Below, in pieces: positions 31,545-41,264 of a DNA stretch of 64,000 bases. Under the pieces are notes generated by a model. It saw nothing but the letters and a program-made list of their open reading frames with translations, was not told the DNA's origin and ran no database searches. The number at the start of each line of letters is the position of its first letter. Within the stretch, counting starts at the first letter, position 1. The position numbers and the translations under genes are program-made. This DNA comes from Halobacillus litoralis (GTDB taxonomy: Bacteria > Bacillota > Bacilli > Bacillales > Halobacillaceae): the NCBI RefSeq assembly GCF_009856445.1, contig NZ_WMFA01000003.1:62001-126000 (forward strand). The letters are read 5' to 3'.

Positions 31545-32270
31545 TTAGAGAGGAAGAGGGAGCTGTATTAATTTATTCTCAATCTCCTGGATAATGATGT
31601 GATTGATTTTCACTCTGGCATATTGTTTATTCTCTCCTGCTACGATGTGCCACTTGCTTTCTGGAGGAGACGTGTGCTGAAACATATCCTCTACAGCTTC
31701 TTCATACATCTCCCATTTGGAACGATTTCTCCAGTCCTCATCCGTGATTTTCCATCTTTTAAAAGGGTCTTGTTGTCTTTCTTCAAATCGTCTCAGTTGT
31801 TCTTCTTTAGAAATGTGCAACCACACTTTGATGACGACATATCGATCTTGAGCAAGCAGGTGCTCAAATTGAACGATTTCGTTGTAAGCTCGATTCCATT
31901 CGGATACAGAAGCGAAATTCTCGACTCTTTCCACAAGAACACGGCCATACCAGGAACGATCAAAAATTGCTATTTTCCCGTAAGGTGGGATCTTATTCCA
32001 GAAACGTTTAAGATAATGATGCCTCTTTTCGTTCGATGAAGGAGCGCCAATGGCATGGACGTCGAAGCCTCGCGGGTCGAGTCCGTTCGTTACCCGCTTG
32101 ATCACGCCTCCTTTTCCCGAGGCATCCCAGCCTTCAAAGACAATAATAACGCCTAATTGGTTATCGTAGATGGATCGCTGCAGCTGAAGTAACTTCAACT
32201 GAGTCTGTTTCATTTCTTCCTTATACTGCTTTTTGCTTATGTCTAAGGATAGATCTACAGATTCCAGCAT
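31545..32270 (-). CDS. Polyphosphate kinase 2 family protein
   Basis: A 241-residue P-loop kinase that transfers phosphate between polyphosphate and nucleotides. Walker A is GWDASGKGGVIKRV near residue 46; the lid and Walker B parts are LDPRGFDVHAIGAPSSNE and AIFDRSWYGRVLVERVE, the PPK2 hallmarks. The length fits single-domain PPK2 enzymes; nucleotide preference (AMP, ADP or both) cannot be read here. It lies between RNA element copies 2 and 3, facing copy 2 tail to tail and starting about 95 bp from the copy 3 control region. Confidence 0.92.
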   Translation of the reverse strand: MLESVDLSLDISKKQYKEEMKQTQLKLLQLQRSIYDNQLGVIIVFEGWDASGKGGVIKRVTNGLDPRGFDVHAIGAPSSNEKRHHYLKRFWNKIPPYGKIAIFDRSWYGRVLVERVENFASVSEWNRAYNEIVQFEHLLAQDRYVVIKVWLHISKEEQLRRFEERQQDPFKRWKITDEDWRNRSKWEMYEEAVEDMFQHTSPPESKWHIVAGENKQYARVKINHIIIQEIENKLIQLPLPL

Positions 32271-32364
32271 ACCGTTCTCTCCTTTGAAGTTTTTGGTTTT
32301 AAAACCCTTTCTCTACTTATTCATCAAGGCATAAACTGAGCCGTGTTAAATACGATCTTATCTA

Positions 32365-32425
32365 AGTAAACGTTTACAGAACGGTCACAACTTCCCGCGT
32401 CCATATCCGTATTTGGTGGTATAAT
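32365..32425 (+). promoter_or_regulatory. cre-like site and extended -10 promoter of RNA element copy 3
   Basis: AGTAAACGTTTACA (32365-32378) and extended -10 TGGTATAAT (32417-32425). The TTGAAA seen before the -10 in copies 1 and 2 is not kept, so the extended -10 is probably the working part. Confidence 0.65.
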
Positions 32426-32431
32426 AAAAGT

Positions 32432-32897
32432 GTAAAGAAGATAACAAAAAAACATAAACAACTTAGGTGGCTCAACCATCGCGAGTTCGTTTCCGAACGA
32501 ACGAAATGCCCGACAAAGGAGGCCGTTCATCCACGTAATAAGGATGAAAAGCAGTCTTGAAAGGGGCATATGATACAGCCGGCCTGCGGATGGAAGGTCG
32601 TGGAGAGGTCAGTGTATGACAATCCCCCCCCTGTAAAAATTAAGCGAGCATTGAGTAAGGAAACAAAAGAGCATTCTCTTAGCTGGTGTTTCATCATTCG
32701 TTGCGAATAAAGAAAGATGAAGAGAAGGCAAATGAGACTTAACCGGATCAGGAAACGAATTCTTAGAAGAATTGTCCTTCAAGGAAGTCTGAATTTCAAA
32801 AAATGTGTAGAATCAAGGATGATTCTTACATGGTTGGGTCACCTAAGTTGTTTATTTTCGCCCCAGCACTGCTATAGTGCCGGGGCTTTTTTATTTC
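32432..32897 (+). ncRNA. Repeated structured RNA element, copy 3
   Basis: About 465 nt. The closing stem is AACTTAGGTGGCTCAACCA (32460-32478) with TGGTTGGGTCACCTAAGTT (32831-32849), identical to the other copies; terminator GCCCCAGCACT with AGTGCCGGGGC at 32860-32887 then TTTTTT. GAGTAAGGAAAC is at 32653-32664. The 3' 40 nt (32812-32852) are nearly identical to copies 1 and 2. It faces the Ca/Na antiporter gene tail to tail. Confidence 0.72.
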
Positions 32898-32946
32898 AGA
32901 TTTTCAAAGACGAAAGTGATTTTCCCTTTCATAACCACTGGAAATT

Positions 32947-33900
32947 TCAGTTTCTCAAAATAATGTAAACAAGATAAATGATATACATGGCCACAAGGAT
33001 GGAACCCTCTATTTTTCCGATTTTATAATGGGTCCTTGAGAATAGAAACAATAATAAGCTCAGTACGATCATAATCATGACATCGATAAAGATTTTGCCA
33101 TTTACAGATAAAGGCGAAATGACAGAGGAAGCCCCCAGAACAAACAAAATATTGAAGATATTGCTGCCCACTACATTCCCTAATGCTATTCCACTTTCTT
33201 TCTTTAATGCTGCGGATATGGAGGTTACGAGTTCGGGAAGGGATGTACCTATCGCAATGATGGTTAATCCCACTAACGTTTTACTCATACCGAGGTCATA
33301 AGCAATTTCTGTGCCGCTGTCTACCACCAGGTCGCCGCCAAAAATAATAGCTACTAAACCTGCCAGCGTCACAAGACTGTTTTTTCCCCACTTGATCCCA
33401 GGGGGGATGGCTTCATGTGTCGATTCTTTTCTACTTTTCAGCCCCACTTCAATCACATAGTACATAAAAATAGATAGGAACAATAAAAAGATGATACCGT
33501 CGCTGCGTGTAAGCAAGTTTTCACTTAAACTCTGTAACTCCGTATCACTAATAAGTACGAGTAATGCTCCACTAGCGAGCAATACAAATGGGATTTCTTT
33601 TTTCGTTGTTTCGCTCTCTACCATTAATGGGTAAAGGAAAGCGGCAATCCCTACAACTAGAGTGACATTGAAGATATTACTTCCTACAACATTGCCCAGC
33701 GAAATTTCAGCATTTCCTTGTAAAGCTGCGATGATGCTGACTGTCGCCTCGGGAGAGCTTGTGCCGAAAGCTACAATCGTTAACCCTATTAAAATAGGAG
33801 GTACACGGAGTAGCCTGGCAATGTTGGAAGACCCATCAACGAATAGATCGGCTCCTTTGATTAATAAACCGAAGCCGACAATTAATAAAACGTATGCCAT
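32947..33900 (-). CDS. Calcium/sodium antiporter (CaCA family)
   Basis: A 317-residue membrane protein with two inverted halves and about 10 segments. The alpha repeats are plain: GLTIVAFGTSSPEATVSIIAALQGNAEISLGNVVGSNIFN in the first half and GLTIIAIGTSLPELVTSISAALKKESGIALGNVVGSNIFN in the second, each with the ion-binding Glu. It resembles YrbG-type exchangers that extrude Ca2+ against Na+ or H+, plausible in a salt-adapted cell. No operon partner. Confidence 0.93.
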   Translation of the reverse strand: MAYVLLIVGFGLLIKGADLFVDGSSNIARLLRVPPILIGLTIVAFGTSSPEATVSIIAALQGNAEISLGNVVGSNIFNVTLVVGIAAFLYPLMVESETTKKEIPFVLLASGALLVLISDTELQSLSENLLTRSDGIIFLLFLSIFMYYVIEVGLKSRKESTHEAIPPGIKWGKNSLVTLAGLVAIIFGGDLVVDSGTEIAYDLGMSKTLVGLTIIAIGTSLPELVTSISAALKKESGIALGNVVGSNIFNILFVLGASSVISPLSVNGKIFIDVMIMIVLSLLLFLFSRTHYKIGKIEGSILVAMYIIYLVYIILRN

Positions 33901-34042
33901 ATTTGCCCCTCAAACTCCTTTTATACTTTTTACTAGTTTTACCATACCCTCATTCGTTGCAGTTGAAAAGTAAGGGGGCAACTGCTAGGTACTTGGTAAA
34001 GGACTGACGGAGTAAGGGAAGTGCAACAAAATAACACGCACC

Positions 34043-34101
34043 AAAAGAAAGCACCTTCTCGTGGTGCCCCGGTGGCATCACGAGAAGGTGCTTTCTTTTT
34101 A
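34043..34101. terminator. Long terminator hairpin
   Basis: A 21-bp stem (AAAAGAAAGCACCTTCTCGTG with its complement) and TTTTT. It lies 8 nt after the stop of the following minus-strand gene and can act on both strands. Confidence 0.9.
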
Positions 34102-34108
34102 GTTTTAC

Positions 34109-34408
34109 TTACTTCAAATTTTTACGGCTGATTAAATCAGATACAACAAAAGCAAGGTCGTCATTTCCATAGAGAGACAGCACTTCAAGAAGAGTCTCAG
34201 AATCAATGTGATCGGACTCCTGCTTCGATACGGTCAGCTCCAAGGCATCGATCAGCTCTTTATTTTTCTCCTGATAAGGATAGGCCTCTTTATAAATAGC
34301 CACTGGATCCAGGTCATGATTGATACACCACTGGGCAAAAAGCAAAATCATCATTTTTTCGCCTTTTTGATAATTACGTATCACTTCCTCTTCATGGTTA
34401 CGATCCAC
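34109..34408 (-). CDS. Conserved hypothetical protein, 99 aa
   Basis: GTG start 8 nt after AAAGGAGG. Soluble, acidic and helical, with no membrane segment and no cysteine pair. The pattern NYQKGEKMMILLFAQWCINHDLDPVAIYKEAYP followed by a leucine-rich tail looks like a small Bacillaceae family of unknown function. Alone between terminators. The 247 bp upstream of it (34409-34655) hold no recognised feature. Confidence 0.7.
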   Translation of the reverse strand: MDRNHEEEVIRNYQKGEKMMILLFAQWCINHDLDPVAIYKEAYPYQEKNKELIDALELTVSKQESDHIDSETLLEVLSLYGNDDLAFVVSDLISRKNLK

Positions 34409-34655
34409 ACAGCATACCTCCTTTGTAAGCGGGGGCTTTTTTTAGTTGGTCCACTCTCCGCAGTAGGAATATATTGATCCCCTCTACCATGATAGCAGAT
34501 ATCTATGAAAGCGTGGTCCGTTGTCTAAAGCCACATTCATTGGTTATTCTTGAAGTGGAATCGATATCCACATGACAAATTGTATATCGGTGACTGTCCC
34601 TACTGTACTCCTGCATTAACGAAAGGGAGAGGGGCAGGCTATTCTTCTGCTCGCA

Positions 34656-34898
34656 CTACAGGAAGATGACCTGCAAAATGGCCAGACACATGGAAAGAAC
34701 AGCCGGAATGACTTTCGTCAACGTCCAGCCCCGCATCGTTTCCATAAGAAGGTCTAATGGATTGTTCGTCGGGGAAGCTAAGTAATGAATCCACCGGCTT
34801 TTCCGGCTCCTCTCCCATTCGACATTTGAAACGTCCACCTTGTATTGGTCTAACTGATACTTTAAATGTTCTTCTTGTTCAAAGGGGTTTTTCTTCAT
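34656..34898 (-). CDS. Small membrane-anchored protein downstream of an ECF sigma factor
   Basis: An 80-residue protein: a charged cytoplasmic part of about 58 residues and one C-terminal membrane helix (VIPAVLSMCLAILQVIFL). Its start overlaps the end of the sigma factor gene by 20 nt. Position, overlap and topology suggest a short anti-sigma factor or modulator, but there is no ZAS zinc motif (HxxxCxxC), so this is inference. Confidence 0.6.
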   Translation of the reverse strand: MKKNPFEQEEHLKYQLDQYKVDVSNVEWERSRKSRWIHYLASPTNNPLDLLMETMRGWTLTKVIPAVLSMCLAILQVIFL

Positions 34899-35430
34899 TA
34901 CTTTTCACCTCGAGGTCTTTTTTTAACAGTTGAATGGCTGTATGCAATCGTGATTTGACCGTTCCAATGGGAAGATTGAGAATACTCGAGATTTCCGCGT
35001 GTGGCAGGTCGTGGTAGTAGGATAAGAGAATGACAGCCCGATGAGTGGCAGGTAGCTTAGATACCGCTTCCTGAACCGACATTTTATCTTCTTGGGAAAA
35101 GGAGTCGGCCGGCTGTGGTGTTAAAAATGGTAGAAGGGATTGCCATTTCTTACGGCGATTCAGTTTCGTAATCATGATGCGATAAGCGATTTGAAAGAGA
35201 TACGCTTTAAGTGTGCCTCGCTCTGGATCGTATTGCATTTTATTAAGTTGCAGTCTTACAAAGGTATCTTGAACAACGTCCACACTGAACGGTTCGTCTC
35301 GGGTATAGCGGTAAATGAACGAGTACAGAGGCTCTTTGTACAACTGATAAAGTGATTCCAGAGCATCTTTGTTTCCATGCTGGTAATCGCTCATCCAGTC
35401 TTCAACCGTTTTATTCAAGGGTTCCTCCAT
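34879..35430 (-). CDS. ECF-type RNA polymerase sigma factor
   Basis: 183 residues with the two expected domains: sigma2 (ALESLYQLYKEPLYSFIYRYTRDEPFSVDVVQDTFVRL, about 19-56) that binds the -10, and sigma4 (VQEAVSKLPATHRAVILLSYYHDLPHAEISSILNLPIGTVKSRLHTAIQLLKK, about 117-170) that binds the -35. It overlaps the small membrane protein genes on both sides by 20 nt each, so all three are made together. The stimulus cannot be read; the membrane partners suggest an envelope signal. Confidence 0.88.
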   Translation of the reverse strand: MEEPLNKTVEDWMSDYQHGNKDALESLYQLYKEPLYSFIYRYTRDEPFSVDVVQDTFVRLQLNKMQYDPERGTLKAYLFQIAYRIMITKLNRRKKWQSLLPFLTPQPADSFSQEDKMSVQEAVSKLPATHRAVILLSYYHDLPHAEISSILNLPIGTVKSRLHTAIQLLKKDLEVKSNEEKPL

Positions 35431-35782
35431 AGCGGGCGCGGATGGACTTCAGGGTGTTCGATAGTCTCATAAGCAGGTAGATGAAAGCTATGATCGTCCA
35501 AGCTTGCGATTGATTCGTAAAGAATTGGACATAGACATTGTCTACCGTCTGCCCTGATGAAATCAGCAAATTAAGCGCCTGTACGCAAATGATGGTATAA
35601 ATGACCAAAGCGATCGTCAGTGTATCGAACACATTCCATCTTAGGAAAATCGTTGTTTTATGATAATCAATTTTTCCGTTCTTTCTTACGATGTGTTTTC
35701 TTTCCAATGGAATCATAATCCCTAAAATAATGACCATCCAAATTCCCACAACAATCAATGAGACAATCCAGCCTGTATCCAT
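35411..35782 (-). CDS. Membrane protein, first gene of the ECF sigma operon
   Basis: 123 residues from ATG 35782, placed 8 nt after GGAGG (the frame is open to 35797). Three membrane segments: about 5-26 (IVSLIVVGIWMVIILGIMIP), 50-72 and 90-110. The loop ERKHIVRKNGKIDYHKTTIF is basic. No named family recognised. It overlaps the sigma gene by 20 nt and may be its sensor or regulator. Confidence 0.65.
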   Translation of the reverse strand: MDTGWIVSLIVVGIWMVIILGIMIPLERKHIVRKNGKIDYHKTTIFLRWNVFDTLTIALVIYTIICVQALNLLISSGQTVDNVYVQFFTNQSQAWTIIAFIYLLMRLSNTLKSIRARYGGTLE

Positions 35783-36007
35783 TGCGTACACCTCCAAAGG
35801 TTCTTTTACTAACTATACCAATGAGAAAGCGGGATGGTTCACATAAAAATGAAAAAGTGGAAATGATTGGGAGGGGTGAAAGAGCAGGGGTTTTTTCTTA
35901 GATGACGTACAACCACCACAAAATACACTTAAATCGGGCCTGCCCCACGGACTATGGTGAAGCTCTAAAGTGGGTGGAAGGGAAGAGTAATAGATACATA
36001 TGAACGA

Positions 36008-36043
36008 AGAAAAGCAGGAGGCTGGTGCAGCCTCCTGCTTCTT
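36008..36043. terminator. katG terminator
   Basis: AGCAGGAGGCTG pairs with CAGCCTCCTGCT around GTG, 3 nt after the katG stop. The 225 bp further toward the sigma operon (35783-36007) hold no recognised gene. Confidence 0.85.
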
Positions 36044-36045
36044 AC

Positions 36046-38342
<2,297 letters not shown>

Positions 38343-38630
38343 AAAGAGTCATTTTTTGAAAGGCAGAACCCTCTGATTTACTGGAAAAATTTTATTTCAT
38401 TATATAGAAGAAAAACGCGAATCATATTTTAATAGATTGATAAAGTTACGAATAGGGCTGTTAGTGGATGGGAAAGAGAAACCTGCATGGATAAACGCAT
38501 AAGAAAAAGTCTCTGCTTTTCAAATACAAATTCATTGAAAAATATTCCCATTGTGTATAGCATGAAAGCATTGATTCTAGTAATCGATGCACCCAAACAA
38601 ACATAGAAATCCAGTCGATGAGATAGGGGA

Positions 38631-40004
38631 ATGATTGTGCGTCACATATCCAACTACTTGTACATATTTTACTCATTCGTGTTCGCCTTGAATGTCGTTC
38701 ACGTGTTTTGGAACAATTCGACTTTATACACCATCATCGGAATTCTTGGAATCGTCATGCTGGCGATCAGTTTTCCTCGATCGGATCGTGTGTTCAAGAT
38801 CTTAGGAATGGTGTTGTTAGTCGCCGGTGCGTTTTTCTTCTTCTCGAGTGAGACGACCTTCCAGGAGATTCCCTCGTTCTTTGCCGGGAACATTGGCCTG
38901 CTCTTCCTATTATCCATGCTTCCATGGATGAATAGTGTGGTAAAAGCGGGAAGGTATAACAAACTCCTGCAATCCTTATTAGGAAGTAACGCCAAGGGAC
39001 TTGGTTCTTTATATGTCCGGAGTGAAGTCACCATGGTTTCTCTTGCCGCTTTCCTGAACTTGTCTTCCGCCACCATTTCCCAGGACTTGTTGAAGGAACA
39101 GTTGAAAGATGTGAAAACGAAGGTGAAGAACAGCTTCATTTTAATGGCGACACTTCGTGGGTATTCGCTTGCTTTGTTATGGAGCCCGCTGGAAATCCTG
39201 CTTGCGACTTCGATTTTCATTACAGGGGCGAATTATTTAGAAGTGCTGCCGTGGATGCTGCTGATCGCGGTTCTTGGTATTTCGATGGATTCTTTGATGG
39301 GGAAAATGATGTTTCGCAAATACGGGATGGAAGCACCCCCTTCACTAGAAAAAGGGACAGGGAAAAGCAGGAATAAACTCGTTCAGTTCATTGTCGCGCT
39401 CGTCCTGTTTTTATCCGTGGTCGTATTTTTAGGAAACGTCATTCAGCTGGACTTTCTTTTTGCTGTCACCGTATCGATCTTCCCCTTCGCTTTCACATGG
39501 GCGGTGCTTGTGAAGCGGAGACGGAGTTTCCTGCATGTCGGCTGGCCGACATGGAAATGGAAGACAAACCATTTAAGTAACTTCATCGTTCTCCTGCTGT
39601 CGCTATCCTTTTTAACAGAGACATTGAATGCTTCGCCATACTTAAAGTATTTACAGGATCCTCTGATTGCGCTTGAGGGAAGTCCGCTTCTCATCATGCT
39701 CTTCATTCAGGCTGCTTTCCTTGTGATGACGCTGCTGGGCGTTCATCCGCTTGCGACGATGGGGATCTTTGGTGGTGTCAGTGAACTGTTGATTGGAACG
39801 TTCCCTGAGGTGACCCTGACCATTCTTCTGTCTGCCTGTGCGATTGCTACGGTGCCTTCCGCCCCTTATGGTCTGATCGTTACCATCACTTCAGTAGCTT
39901 TACGGATGAATCCTTATCAGATTGTGCTGAGAAACCTACCCTATAGTATTCTGCTCGGTTTCTTAGGGATAGGAATCTCGCTTCTTACACTACTCGTCTA
40001 CTAA
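38631..40004 (+). CDS. Polytopic membrane protein, transporter-like
   Basis: A 457-residue very hydrophobic protein with about 11-12 membrane segments, two basic cytoplasmic loops (KKEQ-type near 160-170 and EKGTGKSRNK near 240-250) and a symmetric layout recalling ion-transporter superfamily proteins such as permeases of dicarboxylates or gluconate. The late GVHPLATMGIFGG motif is reminiscent of such re-entrant loops. No family is certain. ATG 38631 lies very close to AGGGGA; GTG 38637 is an alternative start. Confidence 0.72.
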   Translation: MIVRHISNYLYIFYSFVFALNVVHVFWNNSTLYTIIGILGIVMLAISFPRSDRVFKILGMVLLVAGAFFFFSSETTFQEIPSFFAGNIGLLFLLSMLPWMNSVVKAGRYNKLLQSLLGSNAKGLGSLYVRSEVTMVSLAAFLNLSSATISQDLLKEQLKDVKTKVKNSFILMATLRGYSLALLWSPLEILLATSIFITGANYLEVLPWMLLIAVLGISMDSLMGKMMFRKYGMEAPPSLEKGTGKSRNKLVQFIVALVLFLSVVVFLGNVIQLDFLFAVTVSIFPFAFTWAVLVKRRRSFLHVGWPTWKWKTNHLSNFIVLLLSLSFLTETLNASPYLKYLQDPLIALEGSPLLIMLFIQAAFLVMTLLGVHPLATMGIFGGVSELLIGTFPEVTLTILLSACAIATVPSAPYGLIVTITSVALRMNPYQIVLRNLPYSILLGFLGIGISLLTLLVY

Positions 40005-40059
40005 GGTGTTTTTTAAAGGGGAGTTTCTAGAGCAATGGTCACCATATTTGGATAAGCAT

Positions 40060-40096
40060 GGGGCGGTAGAAGATGATCTTCTACCGCCCCGTTTTT
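40060..40096. terminator. Bidirectional terminator between the membrane protein and the YdhK-like gene
   Basis: GGGGCGGTAGAAGAT pairs with ATCTTCTACCGCCCC, then GTTTTT. Confidence 0.92.
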
Positions 40097-40105
40097 GTAT
40101 AACTA

Positions 40106-40741
40106 TTATTCAGGTGAACGCAATTCGTTTTCCGTTACCCATTTGTGGTCGGTCACATCCTGCTCCCCGTCAACGGTTGTAAAGTCAACCATGTAGACAG
40201 TGGTTTGTTCAGCTGTGTCGATGGTCGCCTTTACACCATCCATTCCTTCCATATGATCAGCCGCCAGCGTCACTTCTGTTCCTTCTGAGAGAGGAGCACT
40301 TTCCGCATTTTCGAGCTCTTCATGTATGACCCACTTGTGATTCGTCACCGGGTCTCCACCGGTAGTCGGGGTGAAAGATACGGCATAAGCGGTGGTATCA
40401 AAAGCTCCTGTCACGGTAGCCTCTGCCCCCTTCATTACTGAGTCATGACCCTCCGTGTGCTCGGCTTCAATAATCACCTGATCGCCTTCGTTATAGGCAG
40501 GATTTTCAGCGGTTTGCAATCCTTCTGGAATTTCTCCATCACTGGACATGCTGTGACCATGTCCTTCTTCCGTAGAATGATCGCCTTCCATATCATCTCC
40601 GCTCATTTCATCCTGACTGGTTTCTTCTGTCGGTGGTGTTTCTTCCGTATTCTTTTCAACTTCTTGATTTTCGCTATTCCCACACGCGCTTATAACCAGA
40701 AGCAGACTGAACAAAATTGTGATGACATAACCATTTTTCAT
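40106..40741 (-). CDS. YdhK-family (DUF1541) lipoprotein
   Basis: A 211-residue lipoprotein: signal peptide with lipobox VISAC, then an acidic Glu/Thr/His-rich linker (GHGHSMSSDG) and two copies of the DUF1541 repeat, each ending in TNHKWVIHEEL or TDHKWVTENEL. Family members are often found beside copper and other metal resistance genes, and this one opens a copper cluster in the divergent direction. A metal-binding role at the cell surface is inferred from the His/Met/Asp-rich stretch. Confidence 0.85.
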   Translation of the reverse strand: MKNGYVITILFSLLLVISACGNSENQEVEKNTEETPPTEETSQDEMSGDDMEGDHSTEEGHGHSMSSDGEIPEGLQTAENPAYNEGDQVIIEAEHTEGHDSVMKGAEATVTGAFDTTAYAVSFTPTTGGDPVTNHKWVIHEELENAESAPLSEGTEVTLAADHMEGMDGVKATIDTAEQTTVYMVDFTTVDGEQDVTDHKWVTENELRSPE

Positions 40742-40893
40742 TTCGCATTCCTTCCTTTTCTATATGATGGAAAACAATATACCAAATTTTTCTTCTATAG
40801 AGAAATGACAGCCCTCTTACAAGCGATAAATGAATCTAAGGATATAGAGCAATGAAAAGAGGATGAAGAAAAAGTCTATAAAAAATCCATAAA

Positions 40894-40960
40894 TTCTGCA
40901 CAATTGATGGGGATAGACAAATAGAACCTGTTAGCTTAAATATATACAGTACAAGGTATA
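40894..40960 (+). promoter_or_regulatory. Control region of the copper operon
   Basis: Contains TTCTGCACA (40894-40902), the same 9-mer that is repeated twice before the sensor kinase gene, and a TATAC...GTATA inverted repeat (40943-40960) close to the likely -10, 30 bp before the first gene. These are candidate sites for the cluster's response regulator and a metal-sensing repressor. Confidence 0.45.
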
Positions 40961-40986
40961 GGTATTATGAAAAAGGAGGAATGAAA

Positions 40987-41247
40987 ATGGGTGGAATGAT
41001 GGACGGTAGTGGAATGGGAAACAGCTTCTTCGGGGGCTTTTTCGGCTTTGGATTGATTCTCTTGATTCTGATCATCGCCATCTTTTTCATTGTCAGATGG
41101 ATGATGAAACCAAATGCAGAAGAGCGCAATTCCAATGATCGAGAACATAGGGAGCCAAGGTCTAAAGAGGTATTAAAGAGACGTTTGGCAAGCGGGGAAA
41201 TTACAGAAGAAGAATACGACCGCTTGAAAAAGAAATTGGATGACTGA
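40987..41247 (+). CDS. SHOCT-domain small membrane protein
   Basis: 86 residues. ATG 40987 is 7 nt after AAGGAGG; the in-frame ATG 40981 is too close to that site. A Gly/Met-rich start (MGGMMDGSGMG) is followed by one membrane helix (GLILLILIIAIFFIVRW) and a C-terminal SHOCT motif (EVLKRRLASGEITEEEYDRLKKKL). The Met-rich head may bind Cu(I). Its TGA overlaps the next frame; first gene of the copper operon. Confidence 0.85.
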   Translation: MGGMMDGSGMGNSFFGGFFGFGLILLILIIAIFFIVRWMMKPNAEERNSNDREHREPRSKEVLKRRLASGEITEEEYDRLKKKLDD

Positions 41248-41264
41248 TGTTGGAGGTGCAAATC

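Noticed and set aside
31388-31594. Plus-strand frames at the 3' end of the RNA elements (also 32717-32968) sharing MILTWLGHLSC
   Set aside because: They run through the closing stem and terminator, and the similarity is again nucleotide conservation.
35880-36000. Possible second copy of the hairpin repeat seen before gatC
   Set aside because: Only scattered short matches (GCCCCACGG, GAAGCTC) and no inverted arms.
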